From positions 38,038 through 102,037 of the forward strand of contig JAKFVT010000032.1 of the NCBI GenBank assembly GCA_021732005.1: DNA of 64,000 nt. The letters run 5' to 3'. The DNA is from Mycobacterium sp. GTDB taxonomy: Bacteria > Actinomycetota > Actinomycetes > Mycobacteriales > Mycobacteriaceae. A model generated the notes under the pieces. That model was given only the letters and a program-made list of their open reading frames with translations, was not told the origin of the DNA and ran no database searches. Shown in pieces: positions 44,663-52,822 of the stretch. Both the position numbers and the translations under genes were made by a program. Every line of letters begins with the position of its first letter. The stretch's first letter is position 1.

Positions 44663-45696
44663 GCTCGCGCCTTTCCGAGGCTTTCCCCGAGTATCCCGGT
44701 GGGCCTGATCAGCAACACCAGAACCAACAACACGAAAGCGACGACGTCACGCCATTGCGTGCCGAACACGGCCTGGCCGTAGTTCTCCATGATGCCCAGC
44801 ACCAGTCCGCCGAGCAGTGCCCCGCGAAGGTTGCCGATTCCGCCGAGCACGGCCGCGGAGAACGCCTTGATGCCCAACAGGAATCCGCCGGAGTAGATGA
44901 TGCCCTGCGGCACCTTCAGGGTGTAGAGCAGCGCGGCGGCACCGGCCAGCAGACCGCCGATCAGGAACGTCGTCAGGATGATTCGCTCCCGGGATACCCC
45001 CATCAGCGTCGCCGTCGTCGGGTCCTGGGCCACCGCCCGGATACCGCGTCCGAACTTGGTCCGGTTGATCGCGATGTCGGTCAGCGCGGCGAAGATCAGC
45101 GCGGCCGCGACGATCACCAGGGTGACGTTGGAGACCGTCGCGCCGAAGATCTCGAACTGGGTCTTGGGCTGCACCAAGATGATCGGCTGCTGGGCGTTGC
45201 TGCCGCCGTAGCCTTTGATGATCTTGGGCAGCACGAAGTGCACGAACTCCTGCAGCACGAACGACATGCCGATGGCGGTGATCAGGAACGTCAGCGGCCG
45301 GGCGTTGCGGCGCCGGAGCGGCCGATAGGCAACCAGCTCCAAACCCATTGCGGCGGAACCCGATACCAACATGGCGAACAGCATGGCGATGCCGAGATAC
45401 AACACCGTCAGTAAGACGCCCTTGCTGTAGGCATTACCGCTCGGGGTGAACCCCAGAATCATGTCCAGGCAGAAGTAGGCGCCGAACATACCCAGCATGA
45501 AGATTTCGGAGTGCGCGAAGTTGATCAGGCGCAGCACGCCGAATACCAGGGTGTATCCAACAGCCACCAGAGCGTAAATGGCGCCCCACGACAGGCCATC
45601 GATGGTCAACTGCCAGAAGCCGTCTCGCAGATTGTCGATGTTGAAACCGATGTCACTGGCGAGATAGACGACCTGGCTGAAGCTCTCATGGACCAT
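44659..45696 (-). CDS. livH: branched-chain amino acid ABC transporter permease LivH
   Basis: The partner permease to LivM, 345 residues with about eight helices. The conserved opening is LSWGAIYALVAVGYTLVFGV then INFAHSEIFMLGMFGAY. The cytoplasmic coupling loop is FGRGIRAVAQDPTTATLMGV. The ATG at 45696 gives MVHESFSQVVYL; GAGGAGG lies twelve bases upstream. A hairpin separates it from livK by about 80 bp. The N-terminal 20 residues are hydrophilic and probably cytoplasmic. Confidence 0.93.
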   Translation of the reverse strand: MVHESFSQVVYLASDIGFNIDNLRDGFWQLTIDGLSWGAIYALVAVGYTLVFGVLRLINFAHSEIFMLGMFGAYFCLDMILGFTPSGNAYSKGVLLTVLYLGIAMLFAMLVSGSAAMGLELVAYRPLRRRNARPLTFLITAIGMSFVLQEFVHFVLPKIIKGYGGSNAQQPIILVQPKTQFEIFGATVSNVTLVIVAAALIFAALTDIAINRTKFGRGIRAVAQDPTTATLMGVSRERIILTTFLIGGLLAGAAALLYTLKVPQGIIYSGGFLLGIKAFSAAVLGGIGNLRGALLGGLVLGIMENYGQAVFGTQWRDVVAFVLLVLVLLIRPTGILGESLGKARA

Positions 45697-45732
45697 CGTT
45701 AGCGGCTGCCTCCTCGGGTGTCTGAAACGAGA

Positions 45733-45763
45733 ACGCGTCCGAGCCTTGCGGTCCCGGACGCGT
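45733..45763 (-). terminator. hairpin between livK and livH
   Basis: ACGCGTCCG and CGGACGCGT form a 9-bp stem with a 13-nt loop, extended by further pairs across a bulge (GAGA/CTC). It lies 13 bp past the livK stop and 37 bp upstream of livH. A partial terminator here would let the binding protein be made in excess of the membrane subunits. Confidence 0.5.
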
Positions 45764-45775
45764 CTCGCGAATCAG

Positions 45776-46993
45776 CTACTGAACCTTGTAGATCCAGATC
45801 AGGGTGGTGGTGAGCTCACCCTTGTCGGTCCACTGGTACTTGCGGGCCACACCCTGCCCGTTGTAGTTCTTCACCCAGTCGAGCAGGTCCGCACGGGTGA
45901 TCTTGCCTGCGTCGATGCCCTTCAGCAGGATCGTGCCGAGGTCGTAGCCCTCGGTGCTGTAGGTGCCCGGCGGCTGGCCGAACTTCTTGGTGTACTCGTC
46001 AGCGAAGCTGCCGGTGGCCGGTCCGCAGGGGCAGGACAGGATGGCGTCCTTGGAGGACTGGCCTGCCTGCTTGACGAACTCCGGATCCTTGGTGCCGTCG
46101 GCGCTGACGAACTTGCCGGTGTATCCGCCGTCGCGCAATTGCTGGACGAACGGAGCGGCTTCGGCGTAGTAGCCGCTGTAGAACACCGAATCCGGCGACT
46201 GACCCTTGACCTGGGTGACTGCGGCCGAGAAGTCCTTGTCGCCCTTCTTGACCGAGATCTTGCAGCCCTCGACAGCGACCGGGCCGAGGGTCTCGCGGAC
46301 CGCCGCCGCCAGGCCGGTGCCGTAGTCGGTGCTGTCGTCGACGACGCAGACCTTCTTCTGGCCGAGGGTGTTCTTCAGGTAGTTCGCGACCGACGGACCC
46401 TGCACGCCGTCGTTGGCCAGGCCGCGGAAGAACGTCTTCCAGCCGTTCTCGGACAGCGTGACGTTGGTGGCCGACGCAGTGGCCGCGACCAGACCGGCCT
46501 GGTCGAACACGCCGCCGGTGGCCTTGGTCTCGCCCGAGAACGCCGGTCCGACAAGCCCGATCGTGAACGCGTCGTCGACGATCTGCGGCGCGATCGCGGT
46601 GGCCTTCTGCGGGTCACCTTCGGTGTCGAACGGCTTCAGCTGGACCTGGCAGCCGGGATTGGCGGCGTTGTGCTTGTCGATGGCGAGTTGCACGCCGTCC
46701 TTGATGTTGATGCCCAGCGCGGCGTCGGGCCCGTTGAGCGCACCGGCCATGGCGATCGAGACCGGCGGGCAGGTGGCCTTGCCGTCACCGGCCGGATCGG
46801 CCGGGGTGGCACCGGCGTCGGGCTTGACCTCCGCGCCGTTCTGGTCGATCTGGACCTGCTCGACGATCTTCAGATCGCCCTGTGAGGCGTTCCCGCCATT
46901 CGACGGGGTCTGCTGGTTGCAGCCGGCGATGCCGATGACCGCCAGCAGCGCCGAACTGGCGGCGATTGCACTGCGTGTCGCGCGTCCGCGCAC
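45776..46993 (-). CDS. livK: branched-chain amino acid ABC transporter substrate-binding lipoprotein LivK
   Basis: This is the periplasmic-type binding protein of the importer. The lipobox is SALLAVIGIAGC with Cys near residue 25, followed by a Gln/Asn/Ser-rich linker. The type I fold segments are SIAMAGALNGPDAALGINIK, VGLVGPAFSGETKATGGVF and VCVVDDSTDYGTGLAAAV. The ORF is open to 47110, but the GTG at 46993 is preceded by GGAGGT, giving 405 residues. It is first in livKHMGF on the minus strand. The ligand is not predictable beyond the amino acid class. Confidence 0.92.
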   Translation of the reverse strand: MRGRATRSAIAASSALLAVIGIAGCNQQTPSNGGNASQGDLKIVEQVQIDQNGAEVKPDAGATPADPAGDGKATCPPVSIAMAGALNGPDAALGINIKDGVQLAIDKHNAANPGCQVQLKPFDTEGDPQKATAIAPQIVDDAFTIGLVGPAFSGETKATGGVFDQAGLVAATASATNVTLSENGWKTFFRGLANDGVQGPSVANYLKNTLGQKKVCVVDDSTDYGTGLAAAVRETLGPVAVEGCKISVKKGDKDFSAAVTQVKGQSPDSVFYSGYYAEAAPFVQQLRDGGYTGKFVSADGTKDPEFVKQAGQSSKDAILSCPCGPATGSFADEYTKKFGQPPGTYSTEGYDLGTILLKGIDAGKITRADLLDWVKNYNGQGVARKYQWTDKGELTTTLIWIYKVQ

Positions 46994-47178
46994 GTTTACC
47001 TCCGGGTCAGTAGTTTCACGGCGCCGACATCGCAGACCACTCTCCGGCCCACCCTCGACACTGCGGTAGAACATAACCAACCGGTGGCCGCAGCGCGTCG
47101 TGTTGGCCAACGCCTGGCCGTGAGCATATTCCGGATCGCGCTAAACGGCGCGGTCAGAGGAAACGCAGAGTTAACGCA

Positions 47179-47796
47179 TCAATTCGACGCCGGATCCGAA
47201 CCGGGCGTGTCGAGAGTCTCCAGCACCACCTCGGCGACCCGCTTCATCGTGGTGCGCCGGTCCATGGCCGCACGCTGAATCCACTTGAACGCTTCGGGTT
47301 CGGTCATGCCCTGGTTCGCCTGCAGGAGCCCCTTGGCCCGTTCCACCAGCTTGCGGGTCTCCAGCCGGTCGGACAGGTTGGCGACCTCACGCTCCAGTTC
47401 GGCGATCTCACCGAACCGGCTGACCGCCACCTCGATCGCCGGGATCAGATCGCTGATCGAGAACGGCTTCACCAAGTACGCCATGGCGCCGGCATCGCGC
47501 GCCTTTTCCACCAGATCGCGCTGACTGAAGGCGGTCAGCACGACGATCGGCGCAATGCGCTTGCTGGCGATCTCGGCGGCCGCGTCGATCCCGTCGCGAC
47601 GCGGCATCTTGACGTCCATGATCACCAGGTCAGGGCGCAGCTGTTCGGCCAGTTCGACGGCCTCTTGGCCGTCGCCGGCCTCCCCAACCACCTCATAGCC
47701 CTCGTCCCGAAGCATCTCGGCCAGATCCATCCGGATCAACGCTTCGTCCTCGGCGATCAGCACCCGGCGGGATGTGCGGTCTTCGGCGTCCGTCAT
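47179..47796 (-). CDS. pdtaR: ANTAR-domain antitermination response regulator PdtaR
   Basis: A two-component regulator whose output domain binds nascent RNA. The receiver domain (residues 10-130) has the acidic pocket in VLIAEDEALIRMDL, the phospho-acceptor Asp61 in DLVIMDVKMPRRDG, and KPFSISDLIP. The ANTAR domain (about 140-200) includes LVERAKGLLQANQGMTEPEA and WIQRAAMDRRTTM. The M. tuberculosis orthologue Rv1626 pairs with kinase PdtaS. Length 205 residues. It is in its conserved position next to a tRNA-Leu. No kinase gene is nearby; PdtaS is encoded elsewhere. Confidence 0.95.
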   Translation of the reverse strand: MTDAEDRTSRRVLIAEDEALIRMDLAEMLRDEGYEVVGEAGDGQEAVELAEQLRPDLVIMDVKMPRRDGIDAAAEIASKRIAPIVVLTAFSQRDLVEKARDAGAMAYLVKPFSISDLIPAIEVAVSRFGEIAELEREVANLSDRLETRKLVERAKGLLQANQGMTEPEAFKWIQRAAMDRRTTMKRVAEVVLETLDTPGSDPASN

Positions 47797-47911
47797 GCGG
47801 CCATTGTTGCGTGGTCAGCGGTAATCAGCCACCTCGGCGCACTCCGGCCGACCGGATGGCGGCCCCGGCGCGGTCATCCACTATGGTGGGACACCGCCGT
47901 GAAGACGGCCT

Positions 47912-47988
47912 GCCCTCGTATCCCAACTGGCAGAGGAAACGGATTCAAAACCCGTGCAGTGTGAGTTCGAATCTCACCGAGGGCACCA
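47912..47988 (+). tRNA. tRNA-Leu (CAA), short variable arm, CCA encoded
   Basis: Acceptor GCCCTCG pairs with CGAGGGC; the discriminator A is at 47985 and CCA at 47986-47988. The anticodon loop is TTCAAAA (anticodon CAA), with an anticodon stem ACGGA/CCCGT carrying one A-C mismatch next to the loop. The T arm GTGAG-TTCGAAT-CTCAC is intact. The variable region is only about five bases, unlike the long arm of ordinary leucine tRNAs. Similar short-armed CAA tRNAs occur in other actinobacteria as I recall. Confidence 0.9.
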
Positions 47989-48021
47989 GAAATGAATGGT
48001 CGGGCCGCACGTCACCGAGGG

Positions 48022-48699
48022 CTAGGCGAACCATCGCCGCCATGGTTGCCGAAGTCGCTTGATCTGTTGACTGATGCGGCGTTCCAGAGCGTCGTCCACA
48101 CCGATATTGAGCGCCAATGGGTAAAACTCGGTCGGCTCCGAATCCTGCCAGCCGAGTTTCGGTATCACCGCGACGAATCCAACAATCCGGGTGATGAATT
48201 CATCAACATCGTCTAGGGGCCGGTCAACAAGACGCGCAATGTTGTCGATTACTTCGAGATAATGCGCGGGCCCGTCCACCCCTCTTGTCTCACGTGCGAG
48301 AACGAGATTGTCTCGATAAAAATCGGTCACCAATGTGGCTGCGGCAACGACTTCGGCGGGGGTCGGGTCTTCGTCGTACAGGTCATGGTCGCCGAAGACA
48401 CGTCGAAAGGCAGGAGCGAACATCGCCTGCTGCAGATCCACCTGGAGTCGCCCAAGCCTTGACTCGACCGCTTCGTTCAGCGCTTCGAGTTCGTGAACGT
48501 TTGTGACTCGCCGACCGGAAGGCGACCCCATTTTGGCGAGATGAGCCTCCACGGCGCGCTGGAGTTTGGTCCTCTGCTGAACCAGGACCGAGCCGAACCC
48601 GGCAATCTCCCAGCATTCGCGCTTTTCACTGAAGAGGCGCGCTAGCTGCTCCGGCGTTTCGGCGAGAGCCGCGACCGTGAGATCGGCGTCGTCCGACAA
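48022..48699 (-). CDS. hypothetical protein next to the tRNA-Leu
   Basis: The open frame reaches 48846, but the TTG at 48699 is five bases after the strong site GGGGAGGGG, giving 225 residues. The protein is soluble, helical and acidic. Segments include LAETPEQLARLFSEKRECWE, RVTNVHELEALNEAVESRLG, and TPAEVVAAATLVTDFYRDNL. No catalytic motif, signal peptide or family is recognised. It belongs to a small island between tRNA-Leu and the nitrilase that is absent from M. tuberculosis at this position. Confidence 0.62.
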   Translation of the reverse strand: MSDDADLTVAALAETPEQLARLFSEKRECWEIAGFGSVLVQQRTKLQRAVEAHLAKMGSPSGRRVTNVHELEALNEAVESRLGRLQVDLQQAMFAPAFRRVFGDHDLYDEDPTPAEVVAAATLVTDFYRDNLVLARETRGVDGPAHYLEVIDNIARLVDRPLDDVDEFITRIVGFVAVIPKLGWQDSEPTEFYPLALNIGVDDALERRISQQIKRLRQPWRRWFA

Positions 48700-48921
48700 T
48701 GTGACCCCTCCCCAGCTTCCTTTAGTCGAATCGATGCCGGGTATTCCCCCGGCATTCGGTTGAGCAGAAACTAGCGGGCGAGACCGACAAGACAAATCCG
48801 CACACCCGATTTTCCTGCAACGACCGCGCGCAGCGAGTCGAAGCAAAATTCGATGACCTCTGAAAAGATGTGCGAGCGTTCAGCAATCACGTTCCGCTTC
48901 TTCACGCGAGGAATCCCGCCA

Positions 48922-50037
48922 ATGCCCACTGCCGACAACGGCGACCTGACGCGGCCCAGAGTCCTTCTGATCTGCTCACAGCCCAGCCTCACCTGCTCTG
49001 CGCTGTACTGCCTCAAGGGCATGGGCGCCCGGGTTGTCGCGGCCGGCGACCCCGGCCTGCGATTCCTGCGGTTCTCCCGGTACTGCGAGACGTTCGTGCC
49101 CTGTCAGGTGTACGGCGCCGACCCCGATGAGTTCGTCGCCCGCATCAGCGAATTGGCCGATGAGTACCGGATCGACGTCATCATGCCGGGCGACAGCGAC
49201 AGCCTGTTCCTGCTCGCCGAGGTGAAGGACCGCCTGACGACGCGCGTCTTTCCGATCCCGACGTTGCAGCAGCTGCGTCGCCTCAACGACAAGCACGCGT
49301 TTCACGACACGTGCGTACAGGGGGGCGTACCGGTACCAGCCTCGATCTTCGTGGCCGACAAGCATGAACTCGATCCGAACGAGCTGGGTGAACGATTCGG
49401 CTATCCCCTGATCGTCAAGCCCACCACGTGGGGCGGATCGGACGGCCTCGTGGTGGCCACGTCGGCCGACGACGTTCGTGCACAGATCATCGACAACCCC
49501 GACTACCGCTACTTCCCCCTGGTCGCTCAGGAATTCCTGCCCGGCCAAGATGTCGGGCTCAACGTATTCGCGGTCGATGGCGAAGCGATTCTCGCCGCAC
49601 CGCAGATGCGGGAGGGCGAAACGATCACCCACCTGGACAACGAGCGGGTGGTATCTCTGGGCAAGCAGTACGTCAAAGCGGCCGGCCTGACCGGGCTCGC
49701 TCATCTCGATGCCCGGCTCGGCCCCGACGGGCAGGTGGCATTCCTCGAGTGCAACCCGCGCATCTGGGCCTCGGTCTGCCACTCGTACTGGTGCGGCGAG
49801 AACTACGTAGCGGCCGGCATACGGCATGCGCTGGGTCTGCCGGCGCCTCAGCCGACGCCGATCGCGGGTCAAGCGGTGACCGCCCCGGCACACCTGTTGT
49901 TCGACCTCGCCCGGGGCCGGCGGACACCGTGGTCCCTGGACCGCGGCAACCGGCGGGCACTGGCACAGGGCTGCGCCGACCCGGTGTTGCTTCTCCGCCG
50001 CTACTTCGACCGCCCCACCCGACGAACAGTTCAATAG
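48922..50037 (+). CDS. ATP-grasp carboxylate-amine ligase-like protein
   Basis: This ATP-grasp fold protein of 371 residues has a pre-ATP-grasp domain (VLLICSQPSLTCSALYCLKG, IDVIMPGDSDSLFLLAEVKD). The ATP-binding lysine is in FGYPLIVKPTTWGGSDGLVV, and the metal site includes AFLECNPRIWASVCHSYWCG. A Gly-rich loop is PLVAQEFLPGQDVGLNVFAV. The fold resembles ligases that join an amino acid to a carboxylate, such as D-aspartate or peptide ligases. The first ATG is at 48853; the one at 48922 (MPTADNGDLTRP) has AGGA nine bases upstream and is preferred. No carrier or amino acid synthesis gene adjoins it, so the substrate is unknown. Confidence 0.75.
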   Translation: MPTADNGDLTRPRVLLICSQPSLTCSALYCLKGMGARVVAAGDPGLRFLRFSRYCETFVPCQVYGADPDEFVARISELADEYRIDVIMPGDSDSLFLLAEVKDRLTTRVFPIPTLQQLRRLNDKHAFHDTCVQGGVPVPASIFVADKHELDPNELGERFGYPLIVKPTTWGGSDGLVVATSADDVRAQIIDNPDYRYFPLVAQEFLPGQDVGLNVFAVDGEAILAAPQMREGETITHLDNERVVSLGKQYVKAAGLTGLAHLDARLGPDGQVAFLECNPRIWASVCHSYWCGENYVAAGIRHALGLPAPQPTPIAGQAVTAPAHLLFDLARGRRTPWSLDRGNRRALAQGCADPVLLLRRYFDRPTRRTVQ

Positions 50038-50223
50038 GCGAGAGAAATGCGCGCATCGGTGGAGTTTTCGCAAATTCCCGGGAATTAACCAAAATTGCGC
50101 ACCTGTGAATATTTCGAGTGAAGCGCGTCACGCGAAGCACATGTACTGTACGAGTGCCCGATCATCACGACGGCCTTATCGGCCGCATCACTCGAAGCGC
50201 CTGCACGGCGGGGAGACCACAAG

Positions 50224-50547
50224 ATGGCAGTGAAGCGAATTCGCAGGTGGAGCGGGCAGGGTGAGCACAACAAGGGGGTACGCTACTTCGCCCAGGAAGT
50301 GCGGCGCCGGGGCTTTGTCCGGTTGTGGTTCCTCGACGGCGAGGACCCCGATGGACGGCAATTCCAGCCCTGCGCCGAGCAAGACATTCCGCCCGGCTGG
50401 ACTGCCAGCCAAGTTGCAGGACTGATGCGCCAGCACACCGACGGGCAAATTTCAACTCCTGCGTACTACTCGCAGCTCGAAGATCCACCGACTGCCGGAA
50501 ACCGCCCCACCCGCCTTGCGGCGCTGCTGCGAGCCAGCACCTGGTAG
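50224..50547 (+). CDS. hypothetical small basic protein
   Basis: The 107-residue product starts MAVKRIRRWSGQGEHNKGVR and continues YFAQEVRRRGFVRLWFLDGE; the C-terminal half is neutral with GWTASQVAGLMRQHTDGQIS. No family, signal peptide or metal motif is recognised. It sits 186 bp after the ATP-grasp gene on the same strand and may or may not be in its transcript. Coding status is supported by reasonable length and an ATG, but not by homology. Confidence 0.5.
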   Translation: MAVKRIRRWSGQGEHNKGVRYFAQEVRRRGFVRLWFLDGEDPDGRQFQPCAEQDIPPGWTASQVAGLMRQHTDGQISTPAYYSQLEDPPTAGNRPTRLAALLRASTW

Positions 50548-50628
50548 TCACGCCTGTTGGTGCGCAGATGAGGCGGACTCGTAGCCGTACCGTCTGAAAG
50601 CTGACCGCCGACTAACGGCGGACCAAGA

Positions 50629-50892
50629 TCACCGAATGCACTCGTTGCCGACAATCTGCTTGCAGACCGTTCCCGGGGGCGCAGGGTTGACCGTCGGTGA
50701 GAACGAGTTCGCGCCGCCGGGCGACACAGCCTTCTCAGTCGGCGAGGGCACCACGGTGGACGACGGAGTGGTCGTCGTCGAAGACGGGGCATCCTTCGCG
50801 TTCGAGCTGCACGCGGTCAGTGCACCCATCCCGACGATCGCGGCCCCGCCAGCAAAGAGTGCAATCTGACGAGTCAGGCGACCAGAGCTCAT
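50629..50892 (-). CDS. small putative lipoprotein
   Basis: This 87-residue protein has a lipoprotein signal (RLTRQIALFAGGAAIVGMGA, lipobox LTAC) with Cys at about 28, followed by a Ser/Thr/Pro linker and a short tail containing two more cysteines (GTVCKQIVGNECIR). AGGAAAC precedes the ATG at 50892. Many mycobacteria have such small lipoproteins; no name can be given. It converges with the preceding hypothetical gene. The remaining gap to the nitrilase gene holds nothing recognised. Confidence 0.7.
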   Translation of the reverse strand: MSSGRLTRQIALFAGGAAIVGMGALTACSSNAKDAPSSTTTTPSSTVVPSPTEKAVSPGGANSFSPTVNPAPPGTVCKQIVGNECIR

Positions 50893-51001
50893 AATGTTTC
50901 CTATCTGTGTACGCCGAAGTGGCGAAAGGCTACTTTACTGGACAGCCGCTGTGGGTCCAACGGGGAGAGCATACCGCTCAAGCAAACTTTTGGGCGGCTT
51001 T

Positions 51002-51799
51002 TCAGTAGAGGTCTAGGCGTCGATCCGCGAGCAGGTCGACATGCTCCGTGAGGGTCTTGTCGTGCGTGGCGGACAGGTCGACGTCGGCGATGGCCAGCCC
51101 CGGCCCCGACCCCGCATCGGCGACCACCCAGCCGTCGGGGTCGACGATCACACTGCCCTCAGTCCACGGCTGGCCGCGTTCGACTCCGGCGCGATCGCAC
51201 ACCGCGACCACCACCCGATTGAGCCGTGCCGTGGACATCGCCGTGATCACCTCACCGGGCCGCTCCCCCTCGGGACGCGGAAACAGTGGCCAATTCACCG
51301 GCGCCGCAATCAATTCCGCGCCGTCGACGGCCACCTGGCGGGTCACCTCACCGAACTCCAGGTCGTAGCAGACCATCACTGCGATCGCCCCGTGTCGCGT
51401 CTTCACCACATTGGGCAGCGCGGCGCCGGGGGTGAAGATCAGCTTCTCCCGGTCCCACAGATGCGTTTTGCGGTAGGTCGCGATCACCCCGTCGCGGTCG
51501 AGCGCGACCGCGCTGTTATACAGCAACCCGTCGTCGCCGAGCTCGCAGAACCCGCCGATCACGATCGCGTCCCCGGCGGCGGAACGCCACCCGTCGAACG
51601 CCGGGTCGGTGGCACGCAACGCCACCGAGCGGGCTTCGTCGGCATCGGCGAACATATAGCCGGAGGTGGCCAGCTCCGGCAGCACCACGACATCGGCGCC
51701 CTGCGCGACGGCGTCAGCAACAGCACCTGTCGACAACTCGACGTTGTCGGCCAGCGCGCCGACGGTGGGGTCGATCTGGGCGCACGCGATCCGGGTCAT
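51002..51799 (-). CDS. carbon-nitrogen hydrolase (nitrilase superfamily)
   Basis: The 265-residue amidase-type protein has the catalytic triad of the superfamily: Glu42 in [13 protein letters not shown], Lys111 in [13 protein letters not shown] and Cys144 in [12 protein letters not shown]. The size and lack of extra domains suit an omega-amidase, N-carbamoylputrescine amidase or beta-ureidopropionase-like enzyme. It is divergent from an agmatinase-type gene with 45 bp between starts. If that enzyme acts on a guanidino compound, this one might act on a related amide; this is inference from position. The ATG at 51799 gives [14 protein letters not shown]. Confidence 0.85.
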   Translation of the reverse strand: MTRIACAQIDPTVGALADNVELSTGAVADAVAQGADVVVLPELATSGYMFADADEARSVALRATDPAFDGWRSAAGDAIVIGGFCELGDDGLLYNSAVALDRDGVIATYRKTHLWDREKLIFTPGAALPNVVKTRHGAIAVMVCYDLEFGEVTRQVAVDGAELIAAPVNWPLFPRPEGERPGEVITAMSTARLNRVVVAVCDRAGVERGQPWTEGSVIVDPDGWVVADAGSGPGLAIADVDLSATHDKTLTEHVDLLADRRLDLY

Positions 51800-51844
51800 C
51801 CTTGCAGGCTAACCTCGCCGCAAGGAACCGGCAGAGGAGGAAAC

Positions 51845-52813
51845 ATGGCGTCCGAGATCGACAACGTGCCGGACCCCGGCATCGTCGGACCTGTCGACGC
51901 CACGAAGTTTCCCCGCTACACCGAGCCGTCGACGTTCGCGCGGCTGCCGCGGATCTCCGAGGTGCCCGGCGCCGACGTTCGTATCGTCGGAGTGCCCTTC
52001 GACAGCGGGGTCTCCTACCGGCCCGGAGCGCGATTCGGACCGTCGCATGTCCGCGCGGCCTCCAAGCTGCTGCGGCCGTTCAACCCCGCGTTGGGGGTCA
52101 ATCCGTTCACCACCCAACAGGTTGCAGACTGCGGCGACATCGCCGTCAACCCCTTCGACATCAACGAGGCGATCGAGGGAATCGACACCGCGATGACCGA
52201 TCTGCGCAAGGACGGGTCGACTGTTCTGACCATCGGCGGCGACCACACCATCGCCCTGCCGATCCTGCGCTCACTGGCCCGCGACCACGGACCGGTGGCG
52301 GTGCTGCATTTCGACGCCCACCTCGATACCTGGGACACCTATTTCGGCGCGCCCTACACCCATGGCACACCGTTTCGGCGGGCCAGCGAGGAAGGGCTGA
52401 TCGACATGGAGAGATCGCTGCACATTGGCATCCGCGGCCCGCTGTACAGCAAGACCGACCTGGAGGACGACGCTGTTCTGGGCTTTCAGGTCATCCGCTC
52501 CGATGACTACGAATTCGACGGTGTCACAAGCATTGTGGAACGTATGCGCAAGCGTCTGGAGGGCGGGCCGGTGTACGTCTCGGTCGACATCGACGTGCTC
52601 GATCCGGCGCATGCGCCAGGCACCGGAACTCCGGAAGCCGGCGGGTTGACCTCGCGCGAACTGCTCAACACGTTGCGCGGGCTGGTGGGCCTCGATGTGG
52701 TCGGCGCCGACATCGTCGAAGTGGCCCCGGCCTACGACCACGCCGAGATGACCGGGATCGCCGCCGCCCACGTCGGCTACGAACTCCTCTCGGTGCTTGC
52801 CGCCAACCGATAG
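51845..52813 (+). CDS. agmatinase/guanidinobutyrase-type ureohydrolase
   Basis: Ureohydrolases release urea from a guanidino substrate using two Mn2+. The 322-residue protein shows the ligand motifs [25 protein letters not shown] and [20 protein letters not shown], plus the early [20 protein letters not shown]. The N-terminal region is longer than in small agmatinases and resembles guanidinobutyrase/guanidinopropionase enzymes; which substrate is used cannot be fixed. The ATG at 51845 has GGAGG upstream. It is divergent from the nitrilase gene. Its stop lies ten bases before the adenylate cyclase start. Confidence 0.88.
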   Translation: MASEIDNVPDPGIVGPVDATKFPRYTEPSTFARLPRISEVPGADVRIVGVPFDSGVSYRPGARFGPSHVRAASKLLRPFNPALGVNPFTTQQVADCGDIAVNPFDINEAIEGIDTAMTDLRKDGSTVLTIGGDHTIALPILRSLARDHGPVAVLHFDAHLDTWDTYFGAPYTHGTPFRRASEEGLIDMERSLHIGIRGPLYSKTDLEDDAVLGFQVIRSDDYEFDGVTSIVERMRKRLEGGPVYVSVDIDVLDPAHAPGTGTPEAGGLTSRELLNTLRGLVGLDVVGADIVEVAPAYDHAEMTGIAAAHVGYELLSVLAANR

Positions 52814-52816
52814 GCT
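52811..52816 (+). promoter_or_regulatory. candidate -10 box, leaderless adenylate cyclase
   Basis: TAGGCT ends six bases before the GTG at 52823 and includes the stop codon (TAG) of the agmatinase-like gene. Confidence 0.42.
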
Positions 52817-52822
52817 GCCAGC

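Noticed and set aside
47912..50547. Phage or integrative element at tRNA-Leu
   Set aside because: No integrase, excisionase or duplicated tRNA 3' end was found in the flanking sequence.
50548..50628. Possible small RNA or promoter in the gap before the lipoprotein gene's end
   Set aside because: No conserved structure or clear -10/terminator pair could be recognised.
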